From contig JAFEAP010000029.1 in the NCBI GenBank assembly GCA_018266355.1, forward strand, positions 588,909 through 652,908: DNA of 64,000 nt. The letters run 5' to 3'. This DNA comes from Bdellovibrionales bacterium. Its GTDB lineage: Bacteria > Bdellovibrionota > UBA1018. The notes under the pieces were generated by a model. It was not told the origin of the DNA. It worked only from the letters and a program-made list of their open reading frames with translations, and made no database searches. Position 1 is the first letter of the stretch. Each line of letters starts with the position of its first letter. The position numbers and the translations under genes are program-made. This document shows, piece after piece, positions 50,967 through 59,922 of the stretch.

Positions 50967-52370
50967 TCACCCGCCGAGGAGCTGGGAGATCGGGTTCGAT
51001 CCGCTCGATCCGAGCGAAGCTTGAAGATATTGCTGTTGTTGCTGCATTCCCGAGAGCGTGGACTGCATGCGGGAGAACTGTTGGGTCAGCGAATCCTGGC
51101 GGCGCTGGAGAACGCGCTCCTTCGCTTCGATGTCGCGGTCGATGCGCGAGATGCGCTGTCGGAGCGAGGCTTCGCGCGTCGCGAGGAGGCCGTTTCCTGG
51201 GCGCGTGTAGTTCGTCATCACGGTTCGGATCTGCGAGGCGAATCCGTACTCCCCGGAGATCGCCTGCGCGCAGCCGTAGAAGTCCTTTTGGACCGCCTTC
51301 GTGAATTTCTCCTCGTTGAAGGTGAGTTGGCCGTTCTTCCCGAACTCGACGCCCATTTCCGAGAGGACTTTGATTCGCGGGGTATCCGGGTCGTTCGGAT
51401 TGTCCCAGACCGGGAAGCCCTCGTGCATGAGGTTACGGATGCGGTATTCGATCGACTGGAGGGAGGTATCGCCCGTGAAACCGGCGGAGGTGTCCGTCTT
51501 GTCGTCGACCGTGTTCTGCTTCGTGATGAACTCGAAGATACCGTTCACCTGGTCGATGAGCCCCTTCACCTTGCCGGCCATCTTCGGCACGTCTTCCGAG
51601 ATGGTGACGGTGTAGGACTGGCCTTCCTTGGCTTGCTTCAAGTCGAGGTTCACGCCGGTGAGGAAGTCCGGGATCTTGTTGCCGTCGGCTTCGATCTCGA
51701 AACCGTCGACTTTCAGCACCGCGTTCGCGGCGTCGTTATCGTGTTCGATCCGGAGGTCCTTCTTTCCGTCGAGGAAGTAGAACTGCGGGAAGGTGACTTC
51801 GTCGTCGAGGCCGTCCTTCTTCGCGGAAATGATGAGGCGCCAAGGCGCGTCCGGATCGGAGCTGTCCTTCACGACGGTGGCCTTCACGGCGGAGTTCGTC
51901 TTTTCGTTGATCGCGCCCGCGATCCCGTTCAGCGACGCGTTTTTTCCGCCGATGTAGATCTCTTCTTTTTTCCCGTTCGAATCGTAGGCGACGACGTAAC
52001 CGACTCCGAGCAGCGGTTCGCTCGGATCTGCGAATCCGTTCGAGATGATCGAAGAGCGTTTCGCGAGCGAGGTGACCTCGACGTCGAACGAGCCCGGCTG
52101 GACCTTTTCCTTGTCGATGGTGACGTTCATCGCGTTCGCGCCGTCGCCGAGGTCGACTTTGAATTCCTTGAACTTGTTGAAGTTGGAGATTTCGGAGAGC
52201 GCCTTGTCGAAGTTCGCGAACTTGCCTTTGAACTCCTGGAAGAGCTTCATCCGTTGCTCTTCTTTGCCCTTGCGGGACTCGAGTTGCTTGATCGGCTGCC
52301 GTTCGGCCTCGATGAGGGCCTTCAGCGCACTGTTCAGCTGTCCGCCGCTGGCGTCGAAACGAAGGCCCAC
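50967..52370 (-). CDS. fliD: Flagellar filament cap protein FliD (hook-associated protein 2)
   Basis: Protein of 467 residues. The N-terminal coiled-coil region (SALKALIEAERQPIKQLESR) and the C-terminal coiled coil (RQRISRIDRDIEAKERVLQR, ending GMQQQQQYLQASLG) polymerise. The central domains are exposed. It caps the filament and folds incoming flagellin outside the cell. The start is GTG at 52370 with AGGAGGA nine bases upstream. A short hairpin (52404-52420) lies in the 5' leader. It is the first gene of the fliD-fliS-chaperone-TPR unit. Confidence 0.93.
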   Translation of the reverse strand: MGLRFDASGGQLNSALKALIEAERQPIKQLESRKGKEEQRMKLFQEFKGKFANFDKALSEISNFNKFKEFKVDLGDGANAMNVTIDKEKVQPGSFDVEVTSLAKRSSIISNGFADPSEPLLGVGYVVAYDSNGKKEEIYIGGKNASLNGIAGAINEKTNSAVKATVVKDSSDPDAPWRLIISAKKDGLDDEVTFPQFYFLDGKKDLRIEHDNDAANAVLKVDGFEIEADGNKIPDFLTGVNLDLKQAKEGQSYTVTISEDVPKMAGKVKGLIDQVNGIFEFITKQNTVDDKTDTSAGFTGDTSLQSIEYRIRNLMHEGFPVWDNPNDPDTPRIKVLSEMGVEFGKNGQLTFNEEKFTKAVQKDFYGCAQAISGEYGFASQIRTVMTNYTRPGNGLLATREASLRQRISRIDRDIEAKERVLQRRQDSLTQQFSRMQSTLSGMQQQQQYLQASLGSSGSNPISQLLGG

Positions 52371-52433
52371 GTTGGATCGTCCTCCTGACGAATAGAGTCC
52401 CGAAGCGGCATCCTGCCGCTCTGGCTAACCACT

Positions 52434-52463
52434 ATTATGCGTCGTTCGGTGAACGCACGACAA
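52434..52463 (-). promoter_or_regulatory. Candidate promoter of the fliD operon
   Basis: Read on the minus strand: TTGTCG (complement of 52458-52463), 18 bases, CATAAT (complement of 52434-52439), a sigma-70-like pair. A perfect 7-bp hairpin, AGCGGCA/TGCCGCT (52404-52420), follows within the predicted leader. No sigma-28 or sigma-54 signature was clear. Confidence 0.45.
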
Positions 52464-52490
52464 GTCGGCAGAAAATTCCGCGGCCGACCG

Positions 52491-53597
52491 TCAAAAAAGC
52501 GGCGTCGAGATCCCGAGGCTGACCGATTTGAGTTGGATCTGCTCGCCCGAGACGACGAAACTCGCGCTGGCGACGTCGAGGTTCATCATGAAACGGCGCT
52601 TGTGTTTCTGGTTCGCCGGGGTGATCTGATAGGCGACCCCGATGGCCATTTCGCGGTTGTTCGACATCCCGCCGTCCCCGTCGAGGATGCTCGCGAATTT
52701 CAAGTAACCCACCGCCGTCCGGCCTTCTCCGGTGAGGAAGCGGCCGACGAGGAAGAGCTGGGGACCGGAGAGCTTCACGACCCCGTAGGTAAGGCCGTTC
52801 TCAGACGGCGGCACCATCATCCCCCAGAAGTAGGGGCCGGTCATGAGGTAGATGTTCCCCGTGCGGAGGCCGTAGATCTTGTATCCGATCCGCATGTTCA
52901 CGCCGTAGAAACGCGGGGTGGAGGTACCGTCCGGCGCGACCTTGGTCGGGAATCCGATGAGGGTCCCGAAGGCGCTCGCCCCGACGTCGAGTTTCGAGCT
53001 CAGGTTATAGGTCACCCCGAGCTTCGGCGTGAGACCGATCTGCGTGATCTTCACGTCGGTGGTTGCCGCGGTTTGGGAGTAATCGAGGTAGGAAATCGAG
53101 GCGCCGCCGTCCCAGTTCCAGCGTTTTTTCGTCTGTTGCGTGAGCTGATGCTGGAAGTAATTCTCGTAGACGATTTCGATGTCTTGGGACTTCTTGTTCC
53201 CGTAGTCGTCGATGTACTGCACTTTCACCGGGGTTTTCCGGTTATTCAGCGGGATCAGGACGGTGAATTCCCCGTCGTCGCCCTTGTACTGGGCGCGTTG
53301 GATGATGCTCGAGGCGAAGAAGAGCGTTCCGGCGTTCTTCGATTCGAACTTCCCGGAGACGCGCGCGGCCGGTTTGCCGTTCTTCAGTGTCTCGATCGTG
53401 AAGTCGGGTTTGCCGCCCTCGCCCTGCCAGGTGAGCCCGGGAATGGTCGTTTGGCCCTCGCTGTAGACGGCGGTCCCGAGGTCGCTATCGTACACCTTCG
53501 GGATTTCCTCGGCGCGCGCAAGCGCCCAAAAACCGAAAACGCCGAGCGCCAACCCTAAAACTGCCTTTTTTCCGACAACGACCCGCATTTGCATCAT
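52491..53597 (-). CDS. Putative outer-membrane beta-barrel protein
   Basis: Protein of 368 residues with a signal peptide (about 1-29, ending ARA). The N-terminal part (about 30-170) has alternating strands, for example PDFTIETLKNGKPAARVSGK. A C-terminal barrel of about 8-10 strands has alternating hydrophobic residues. The terminal residue is Phe (STPLF), the BAM recognition feature of outer-membrane barrels. No family was recognised. It is a single gene, divergent from the Lys/Ala-rich gene across 200 bases of AT-richer DNA (53598-53797) with no recognisable element apart from likely promoters. Confidence 0.65.
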   Translation of the reverse strand: MMQMRVVVGKKAVLGLALGVFGFWALARAEEIPKVYDSDLGTAVYSEGQTTIPGLTWQGEGGKPDFTIETLKNGKPAARVSGKFESKNAGTLFFASSIIQRAQYKGDDGEFTVLIPLNNRKTPVKVQYIDDYGNKKSQDIEIVYENYFQHQLTQQTKKRWNWDGGASISYLDYSQTAATTDVKITQIGLTPKLGVTYNLSSKLDVGASAFGTLIGFPTKVAPDGTSTPRFYGVNMRIGYKIYGLRTGNIYLMTGPYFWGMMVPPSENGLTYGVVKLSGPQLFLVGRFLTGEGRTAVGYLKFASILDGDGGMSNNREMAIGVAYQITPANQKHKRRFMMNLDVASASFVVSGEQIQLKSVSLGISTPLF

Positions 53598-53797
53598 TTC
53601 GCTCAGGATAGGGAAAAAGCTTTGTCTCTCTAGGGTTACAGTTTTTGGGCCGTCGGGAAATCGAAAAAAACGAACGCGTAGAAAATCTAAAGGCTCTCGG
53701 AGGCTTGGAGCGAAAACGTCAAAAAAGTGACCAATTCTTAAGGCGCTCCAGGCTGCTTTCGCCGAAGTCGAAAAGAAGAAAAGGGAATTGAGGTTTT

Positions 53798-54679
53798 ATG
53801 GGCTTCCGCTTTGCCATCGTGATTTCGGTCCTCGCCGCCTTCGTTTCGGCGGAAGGCTTCGCTCAGCCGTTGAAGAAGTCCGAAGCGAACCGGATCATTC
53901 CCGAGGGCGAGTACTCGGTGAAAAGCGGTCGCCGCATCCACGCATCCCGCTATGCGGGGTATTCGGCGAAGAAGAAAAAGTCCCTCGCGACCCGATACGT
54001 GGCCGTGAGGTCCGTGAAGAAAAAATCGACGAAGAAAAAAGCCCCGCCGAAGCGTTACACCCAGTCGAAGCCGTCCCGTAAGGTCCAGCGCTACCCGGCG
54101 AGCCAATCTTCCGCCCGTTCGAAGTCGAAACGGAAGCCGGCGAGCCGCGCGCCGAAGGTCGCGAAAAAATCCGCGAAGAAGTCCGCGCGAAAACCGGCTT
54201 CTCGCCACGCGGCGAAGCGCTCCGCTGCGAAAAAAGCCGACCGTCGCCACGCGACGAGCGGTCCTCGTCGTCGGCACCCGTTCCCGGTCGCGAAGGAAAC
54301 GCCGGTCGAGCGCGATATGCCTTTCATTTCGGTCCCCCACCGGACGGTGAGCCGTCACGATCGCACGATCGTGATGGACGATCCGGCGGTGAAGGCTCCG
54401 CTTCCGAAACCCCGTCGGGCCCCGGTCGCGCTCACGCCCGACCAAGGCGTTCTCGATCCGGGCTCCGAAGGACCACCCGCGGCCGTCGAAGACGCGAAAG
54501 CCGCGATGGAGCCGCCGGCTCCGGTCGTCGGCCCGGCTCCCGCATCGGTCGTCGAGGCTCCGGCCGCCGTTCCTGCCGAACCCACGACTCCGGAGCAGGC
54601 CGCGGCGGAAACCGCGACCCGCGAACCGGACGCATTCGATCTCCATTCGGGCGCGGATCCGATGCAACACGGTCCGTGA
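53798..54679 (+). CDS. Exported Lys/Ala/Pro-rich, low-complexity basic protein
   Basis: Protein of 293 residues. The signal peptide is residues 1-22 (VSAEGFAQ). Residues about 50-165 are extremely rich in Lys, Arg, Ser and Ala (for example KKSAKKSARKPASRHAAKRS), like histone-H1 tails. The last 70 residues are Ala/Pro/Glu-rich. It looks disordered. Exported cationic tails may bind peptidoglycan, lipopolysaccharide or extracellular DNA; none of this is proven. GAGG lies upstream of the ATG. Codon use agrees with neighbours. Confidence 0.6.
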   Translation: MGFRFAIVISVLAAFVSAEGFAQPLKKSEANRIIPEGEYSVKSGRRIHASRYAGYSAKKKKSLATRYVAVRSVKKKSTKKKAPPKRYTQSKPSRKVQRYPASQSSARSKSKRKPASRAPKVAKKSAKKSARKPASRHAAKRSAAKKADRRHATSGPRRRHPFPVAKETPVERDMPFISVPHRTVSRHDRTIVMDDPAVKAPLPKPRRAPVALTPDQGVLDPGSEGPPAAVEDAKAAMEPPAPVVGPAPASVVEAPAAVPAEPTTPEQAAAETATREPDAFDLHSGADPMQHGP

Positions 54680-54732
54680 TCCGCGGGTCTTCGATTTGAT
54701 CCGAGGCGAACCTTTCTATACGCTGGGCGGGT

Positions 54733-56112
54733 ATGCGCCTAGCGATCCTGATCCTTCTCGCCGCGGCCTCCTCGTCCGTCCGAGCGAACGAAGTCGTTTA
54801 CCGGAACGCGCCGTTCGACGGCCTCCCGGTTTGCGTCGAAACGGACTCGCACACCTTCCTGGTTCGGTGGATCGCCGACGAGAATTACCGGCGCGAAGTT
54901 TTCGTTCGCGCGCTTTCGGGCGAGGTCTGCCGCGATTACGCGTCGTCGGGTTGGCACCGTTCGGCGACCGCGTTCCGCCTATTCGGTTATCGCGAGTGGA
55001 GCGCGGCGGAGAGTCCCTTCACCGCCGCGGTCAACGCCGAGCTCGGTTGGATCGAGCGCGGAGCGAATCGCCGTCCGCCCGTGGATAACGGCGGCGACTA
55101 CGGTCGGGAACATCCCGATTACCGGTACACCTTCGACGAGAACCGGGTGCTCGCCGGGGCGTACGGAAAGCAGTGGTCGACCGAGGTTTTCGGCGGCGAG
55201 ATCCTCGAGCGGTACCAGTCGCCCGCGCGGCTCGCGCGCGTCCATGCTTGGAAGGACCATTTCCTCGCGCATCCCGACGAGATCGACAGAGGAGGGCGTG
55301 CGAAGTGGAGTATCCTCGTCACGCTCGGTTTCGGTTGGGGGAATCCCGACGATCCCTCGATCCCGGCGTTCGAGCACGAGATCCTCGAAGACCTGAAGAA
55401 ACTCGGCTATCCGGTGGTATTCCTCCGAACGGACACCTTCGGGCTCATCCAGGATAACGTGAAGGCGCTCGTGCCCCAGCTCGACCGACTTTTCTCCGTC
55501 GATCCCGCGCGGAAATGGATCGCCCTCAGCCTCAGCCGCGGATCGCCCGATCTCTGGTCGGCCCTATCGGCCGCGAGGCGATGGGACCGCGTGGGCGGGT
55601 GGATCGGGCTCTCGTCGATGAACGGTTCGTCCTACCTTTGCGAGCTCACCCGCCGATGGAATTTCCCGCTGATTCGCGAGCGATGGGCGAAAGGGCGAAA
55701 CGCGCTGAAAGCCGTACGGTTCGCCCAGTCGATTTGCCCGAGCCAGATGCGGAAGCTCGTCGAGGAAGCCCTACCCGAGATCCCGACGCGGACGCCGTGG
55801 TTCGAAGTCGTCGGGATCCCGTCCCACTTCGATCTCCCCGAGAGCGACGACGACTTGATGGGGAAGCTCTTCCGCGTTTCGCGTTACCTGAAGGCCTCGA
55901 TCGGCGCGCATGACGGTCTCGTCGAGTATCCGGGGCAGATCTTCCCGAAGGCGATCGAAGACCGCGTCGTCATCCCGACCACAGGCACGCACACGCTGGC
56001 CGACGGCGAGTGGGAAAGCCTCCCGCTCGATCGGTCGTTGAACCGCCGAGTGCTTTTCCGCAGCCTCGTCGAAACCGCGATCGAGGCGAGTCCGCTTACC
56101 GCAGCTCGGTGA
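54733..56112 (+). CDS. Secreted protein with possible alpha/beta-hydrolase domain
   Basis: Protein of 459 residues with a signal peptide (about 1-18). The C-terminal half suggests an alpha/beta hydrolase: a candidate nucleophile Ser268 in LSLSRGS, Asp in IGAHDGLVEYP, and His in TTGTHTLAD, in the right order. The first half (to about 190) has no recognisable features apart from a YRYTFDENRVLAGAYG stretch. The nucleophile elbow is not the strict GxSxG, so the call is tentative. The gene ends inside the convergent lipoprotein gene by 17 bases. Confidence 0.4.
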   Translation: MRLAILILLAAASSSVRANEVVYRNAPFDGLPVCVETDSHTFLVRWIADENYRREVFVRALSGEVCRDYASSGWHRSATAFRLFGYREWSAAESPFTAAVNAELGWIERGANRRPPVDNGGDYGREHPDYRYTFDENRVLAGAYGKQWSTEVFGGEILERYQSPARLARVHAWKDHFLAHPDEIDRGGRAKWSILVTLGFGWGNPDDPSIPAFEHEILEDLKKLGYPVVFLRTDTFGLIQDNVKALVPQLDRLFSVDPARKWIALSLSRGSPDLWSALSAARRWDRVGGWIGLSSMNGSSYLCELTRRWNFPLIRERWAKGRNALKAVRFAQSICPSQMRKLVEEALPEIPTRTPWFEVVGIPSHFDLPESDDDLMGKLFRVSRYLKASIGAHDGLVEYPGQIFPKAIEDRVVIPTTGTHTLADGEWESLPLDRSLNRRVLFRSLVETAIEASPLTAAR

Positions 56113-58021
56113 TCTTCCCGCCCTTGACGGTGAGCAGGGTGAGGTTCCGCGCGTACTCGCCGTCGCGGTAGGTGATCTTCCCGGTCGCGCCCGCGAGGTC
56201 GGAGATCGACTTCAGCCGGTTCCGCACGTCGCTGCGGGAAATCGAACCGGGATTCAAATCCCGGAGCGCGGCTTCGACCGCGAGACCGGCGTCGTACGCC
56301 ATCGCTTCGATCGTCGTCGGCGCGGTACCCGCGTCCCGCATGAAGCGAGTGATGAATTTTTGGGCCGCGACCGAGTTCGAGTCGGCGAAGAGGCCGTCGA
56401 CGAAGACGGATCCGTCGGCGAACGCGCCGGCGCGCTTCAGGAGTTCGGGCGAGTCCCAAGTCGAGATCCCGAGGAACTTCACCTTGTCGACGTCGCGATA
56501 GGCGAACGTCGGGAGGATCTGGCCGACGATCTTCGGCTCGTCGGGGATGAAGACGGCGTCGAACTCGACGATCGGAGGAAGATCGAAGTACTGGGCGGTC
56601 TTCCTCGTTTTGTGCGTGATCTTCATCTCGGTCCGGGTCTTTTCGAGGGCGTCGAGTTCGCGCTGACGAGCTTCCTTGTAGTAGGTCCCGGCGAGGCGGT
56701 CGACGACTTGGCGGAAGTCGGTTTCGCCGGCGGAATAGGATTCGACGCCGGTCACCGTCCCGCCGAGCGACTCGACGGCGTCCCAGAAACTCTGCGAATA
56801 CTGCTCGCCGAAACGGTCCCGCGGCGTAACGATCGCGAAGCGTTTCAGTCCGAGCTTCTCGATCGCGGTCTTCGCGACTTCGTAGGACTGCATTTTCGGC
56901 GTGAGGCCGGCGGAGATGATGTAATCGCCGGGGGTGCCGGGTTGTTGCGAGAGGGTCACCATCGGCATTCCGAGCGTTTCGGCGCGAGCGGTGACCTGGT
57001 CGATGCCCTTCGAGAGGAGCGGTCCGATGACGGCGACGACGCCGCGTTCGTTCGCGAGGCGGTTGAGCGCGCGGATCGTTTGTTCGACGGAATCGCCGGT
57101 GTCTTCGACCTCGAGTTTGAAGTCGACGCCGGTCGGGTCGTAGGTGCGGAAAGCGAGGGTGATCGCGTGGAGGACGCGCGAACCGAAATCCGCGAAACGG
57201 CCGGAAAGCGGAAGCAGCACGCCGATTTGGCGGGCTTCCCCGCTCGTCGTGACCGGAGGCGCTTCGAGGTTCAAGCCCGGAGCGATCCGTTGCTTCACGC
57301 GGTCGGCGATCGGCGAGTCCTCGAGTCCGGTGAGGACGGCGAGGAGTTCTTCCTGCTTCGAGATCGGCGAAACGGAGCGATCGAGGAGTTCGACGTAAGT
57401 CGCCTTCGTCCCGGCCTGCGGACCGGCGGCGCGCGAGGCTTCGAGGGTAGAGCGCGCGGCTTGGACGTACTGGCCCTTCGCGATGAGGTTCTTCGCGCGC
57501 ACGGCGAAAAACTTCGCGCGCGTCTCGAGGTTCAGGCTCTTCGGATCGATTTCCTTCAGCGTTTCGAGGGCGTCGTCGACTTGGTCGGCGTCGGTGAGCG
57601 CGGCGGCGAGGTTGTACTGAAGGTATGGCTTGATCAATTCCGGGGGCTGGTAATCGAGCGCGCGCTGGAACTGGACGATCGCGGGCAGCGGTTTCCGCGT
57701 GGCGAGGTAGGAAAGGCCCTTCAGGTTCCGCACGTACGCGAGCGAAAGCATGGACTTCGTCTTTTTCTCGAGCGCGTTCGCGCGTTCGATCGCTTCGGCG
57801 AACTTCCCGTGTTGGAACGCGTTTTGGACCGCGATGTATTCGGGATTCTTCGTGATCGCGTTCTCTTCCTTCGCGCGGACGGCCGCGTTCGGGAGCGTCT
57901 TCGGCTGGAATTCCTTCCCCGAGTCGAGGTTCTTTTGGGCGGGTTTCGGCGTGGACGAACAGGCCGAAACGAACGCGAAGACGAGGAGCGTCCCGAGGAC
58001 GCGAATTCGGTTGGCGGTCAT
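56096..58021 (-). CDS. LpoA/periplasmic-binding-fold lipoprotein
   Basis: Protein of 641 residues from the ATG at 58021 (MTANRIRVLGTLLVFAFVSAC), where VSAC is a lipobox. Longer upstream starts add an atypical tail. The N-terminal half (about 60-240) is TPR-like helical. The C-terminal half (from about 265, ARQIGVLLPLSGRFADFG) is a type 1 periplasmic-binding fold of the leucine-binding/LpoA type. This two-part layout matches LpoA, the outer-membrane activator of penicillin-binding protein 1A in other Gram-negatives, but a branched-chain substrate-binding role is possible. The convergent gene overlaps by 17 bases. Confidence 0.7.
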   Translation of the reverse strand: MTANRIRVLGTLLVFAFVSACSSTPKPAQKNLDSGKEFQPKTLPNAAVRAKEENAITKNPEYIAVQNAFQHGKFAEAIERANALEKKTKSMLSLAYVRNLKGLSYLATRKPLPAIVQFQRALDYQPPELIKPYLQYNLAAALTDADQVDDALETLKEIDPKSLNLETRAKFFAVRAKNLIAKGQYVQAARSTLEASRAAGPQAGTKATYVELLDRSVSPISKQEELLAVLTGLEDSPIADRVKQRIAPGLNLEAPPVTTSGEARQIGVLLPLSGRFADFGSRVLHAITLAFRTYDPTGVDFKLEVEDTGDSVEQTIRALNRLANERGVVAVIGPLLSKGIDQVTARAETLGMPMVTLSQQPGTPGDYIISAGLTPKMQSYEVAKTAIEKLGLKRFAIVTPRDRFGEQYSQSFWDAVESLGGTVTGVESYSAGETDFRQVVDRLAGTYYKEARQRELDALEKTRTEMKITHKTRKTAQYFDLPPIVEFDAVFIPDEPKIVGQILPTFAYRDVDKVKFLGISTWDSPELLKRAGAFADGSVFVDGLFADSNSVAAQKFITRFMRDAGTAPTTIEAMAYDAGLAVEAALRDLNPGSISRSDVRNRLKSISDLAGATGKITYRDGEYARNLTLLTVKGGKITELR

Positions 58022-58158
58022 TTCGGATAAGCTATCTGATTGACTCGCGTTTTTCATCCCCGGAGACGAGAAGGGAGGAGGGTGGGGAGGAGGCCCGAAA
58101 AGGCGCCCGGCGCACCGCATTATTGACCGCGAACGATCTCACCGACGATGATGGGCCG

Positions 58159-58674
58159 ATGAAAACCTTTCTCGCCTTTGTGTCCTTGGTTTCGGCCGCG
58201 TTCAGCGGTTGTCTCCAGCCCGCCGCCGATCGAATTTCTCGCCGTACCGAGGAACCGGTTCCTTCCCCTTCGTCGGTTCCTCCCGCCTCGGTCGCTCCGT
58301 TCGCCTGTCGGGCGTACCCGGGTGAAGGAAACTCCCAGAGTCGGGTCGATTTCGGTTATCCGAACGCCGCCGGCGCGACGACTTCCGCCGAAGGCGCGAA
58401 TCGCACGTTCGCCACGTCGCTTCGGAACGTCGGCGACAAGATCGAGCTGACGGTTCGGTATCGGAACGCCGCCGCCGAAGCCTATCAGGCGTTCACCTGG
58501 CCGAACACCTTCACGCAGGACGAGCTGCTCACCTTCGGTTTCGGGAACAACATCGTCGTCGGCGGGTCGAATCCCTCCTACGGCGAGCAATGGAACATTC
58601 GTTGCGACCACGCCGATCTCCTGCCGGATTCGTTGCCCGTGCCGAACGCGACCGAAGCGAAAGTGAACTTCTAG
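58159..58674 (+). CDS. Small lipoprotein, function unknown
   Basis: Protein of 171 residues from the ATG at 58159 (MKTFLAFVSLVSAAFSGC) with a lipobox FSGC. An upstream in-frame TTG at 58123 would add 12 residues before the signal and is unlikely. After a Pro/Ser-rich linker (PVPSPSSVPPASV), the rest is beta-rich with Cys residues that could pair (FACRAYPG, WNIRCDHAD). No family was recognised. It is a single gene between convergent dnaJ and divergent LpoA-like genes. Confidence 0.6.
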   Translation: MKTFLAFVSLVSAAFSGCLQPAADRISRRTEEPVPSPSSVPPASVAPFACRAYPGEGNSQSRVDFGYPNAAGATTSAEGANRTFATSLRNVGDKIELTVRYRNAAAEAYQAFTWPNTFTQDELLTFGFGNNIVVGGSNPSYGEQWNIRCDHADLLPDSLPVPNATEAKVNF

Positions 58675-58703
58675 AGCGAACCGTTCGCGCGCGGGGTCGT
58701 CGT

Positions 58704-59846
58704 TTATTCGAAAAGGTTCTTCACCTTATCGAAGAAGTTCTTGTGCATCGGGTGGCTCGAATCGAGCCCCGATTCCTCGAGCTTCTTGAGCATCTCGCGC
58801 TGCTCGCGGGAGAGCTTCGTCGGCGTTTCGACGATTACGCGCACGAGCTGGTCGCCGCGGGACGGTGAACCGACGAAGTGGAGGCCCTTGCCCTTCAGCC
58901 GCAGTACCTTGTGCGATTGGGTGCCTTCCGGGATCTTCACCTTCGCTTTTCCGTCGAGCGTCGGCACTTCGACTTCCGCGCCGAGCGCGGCTTGGACGAA
59001 CGTGATCGGGACGTCGCAGTGGATGTCGGCCTCGTCGCGCGTGAAAATCTCGTGCTCGAGCACTCGGATCACGACGTAGAGGTCGCCCGGAGGGCCGCCG
59101 TTTTCGCCCGCCTCGCCCTCGTTCGAAAGCTTCAAGCGCTGGCCGGTATCGATCCCCGCGGGGATCTTCACGGCGATCTGGGAGCGTTTCTTGATCTTCC
59201 CGGTTCCGCGGCAGTCGGTGCACGGATGCGGGATCTTCTGTCCGGTGCCGCCGCAGTCGTTGCACGGGCGGGAGATCGCGAAGAAGCCTTGCTGGTAGTG
59301 GACCTCGCCGCGGCCGGCGCAGGTCTTACATGTTTCGGTCGAGGTACCTGGTTTCGCGCCGGAGCCTTTGCAGGTTTCGCAGCCGACCGTCCGGGGGATG
59401 GTGATGACCTTCTCCACGCCTCGCGCGGCTTCCTCGAACGTGATGTCGATCTGGGTACGGATGTCGGCGCCCGGGACGCCGCGAGAGCGACGACCGCCGC
59501 GGCCGCCGCGTTGGCCGCCGAAGATATCGCCGAAGATGTCCCCGAAAATGTCGTTCATCGAGGCGCCGCCGCTGAAACCTTCGAATCCGCCGCCTCCGAA
59601 CGGGTTTCCGCCCGCGCCGCCGTTCTGGAAGGCGGAGTGGCCGAACTGATCGTACATTTGTTTCTTCTTCGGGTCCGAGAGCACTTCGTAAGCTTCGGAG
59701 ACTTCCTTGAACTTCTCTTCGGCGGCCTTATCGCCCGGGTTCTTGTCCGGGTGATACTTCACGGCGGCCTTGCGATACGCCTTTTTCAGGTCTTCGCCGC
59801 TCGCGCCTTTTTCCACTCCGAGAAGTTCGTAATAATCTTTTTTCAT
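58704..59846 (-). CDS. dnaJ: Chaperone DnaJ
   Basis: Protein of 380 residues. The J domain has HPD in [11 protein letters not shown] Gly/Phe-rich linker follows (about 75-105, [11 protein letters not shown]). Four zinc repeats are present: [24 protein letters not shown] and [10 protein letters not shown]-terminal substrate domain ends the chain. It delivers substrates to DnaK and stimulates its ATPase. It is the last gene in grpE-dnaK-dnaJ. No clear Shine-Dalgarno precedes its ATG. Confidence 0.97.
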   Translation of the reverse strand: MKKDYYELLGVEKGASGEDLKKAYRKAAVKYHPDKNPGDKAAEEKFKEVSEAYEVLSDPKKKQMYDQFGHSAFQNGGAGGNPFGGGGFEGFSGGASMNDIFGDIFGDIFGGQRGGRGGRRSRGVPGADIRTQIDITFEEAARGVEKVITIPRTVGCETCKGSGAKPGTSTETCKTCAGRGEVHYQQGFFAISRPCNDCGGTGQKIPHPCTDCRGTGKIKKRSQIAVKIPAGIDTGQRLKLSNEGEAGENGGPPGDLYVVIRVLEHEIFTRDEADIHCDVPITFVQAALGAEVEVPTLDGKAKVKIPEGTQSHKVLRLKGKGLHFVGSPSRGDQLVRVIVETPTKLSREQREMLKKLEESGLDSSHPMHKNFFDKVKNLFE

Positions 59847-59860
59847 ATTCTGTGCGAAAG

Positions 59861-59888
59861 CCGCGCACCCGTTTTAGGGGGTGCGCGG
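59861..59888 (-). terminator. Intercistronic hairpin between dnaK and dnaJ
   Basis: CCGCGCACCC (59861-59870) pairs perfectly with GGGTGCGCGG (59879-59888), a 10-base GC-rich stem with an eight-base loop. It is placed between the dnaK stop (59923) and the dnaJ start (59846). On the minus strand it is followed by CTTTCG, not a strong T-tract, so it probably attenuates or stabilises rather than fully terminates. Confidence 0.6.
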
Positions 59889-59922
59889 CCGCCGCCTTTG
59901 CATTCCGTGGTTGTGGACCGGA

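Noticed and set aside
52404..52420. Rho-independent terminator upstream of fliD
   Set aside because: The 7-bp hairpin AGCGGCA/TGCCGCT lies in the fliD leader with no T-run and downstream of its likely promoter, so it is described as leader structure only.
54091..54327. Repeat array or CRISPR-like signal in the Lys/Ala-rich gene
   Set aside because: The repetition is low-complexity coding sequence (AAG, CGC, GCG codons) without regular unit length or spacers.
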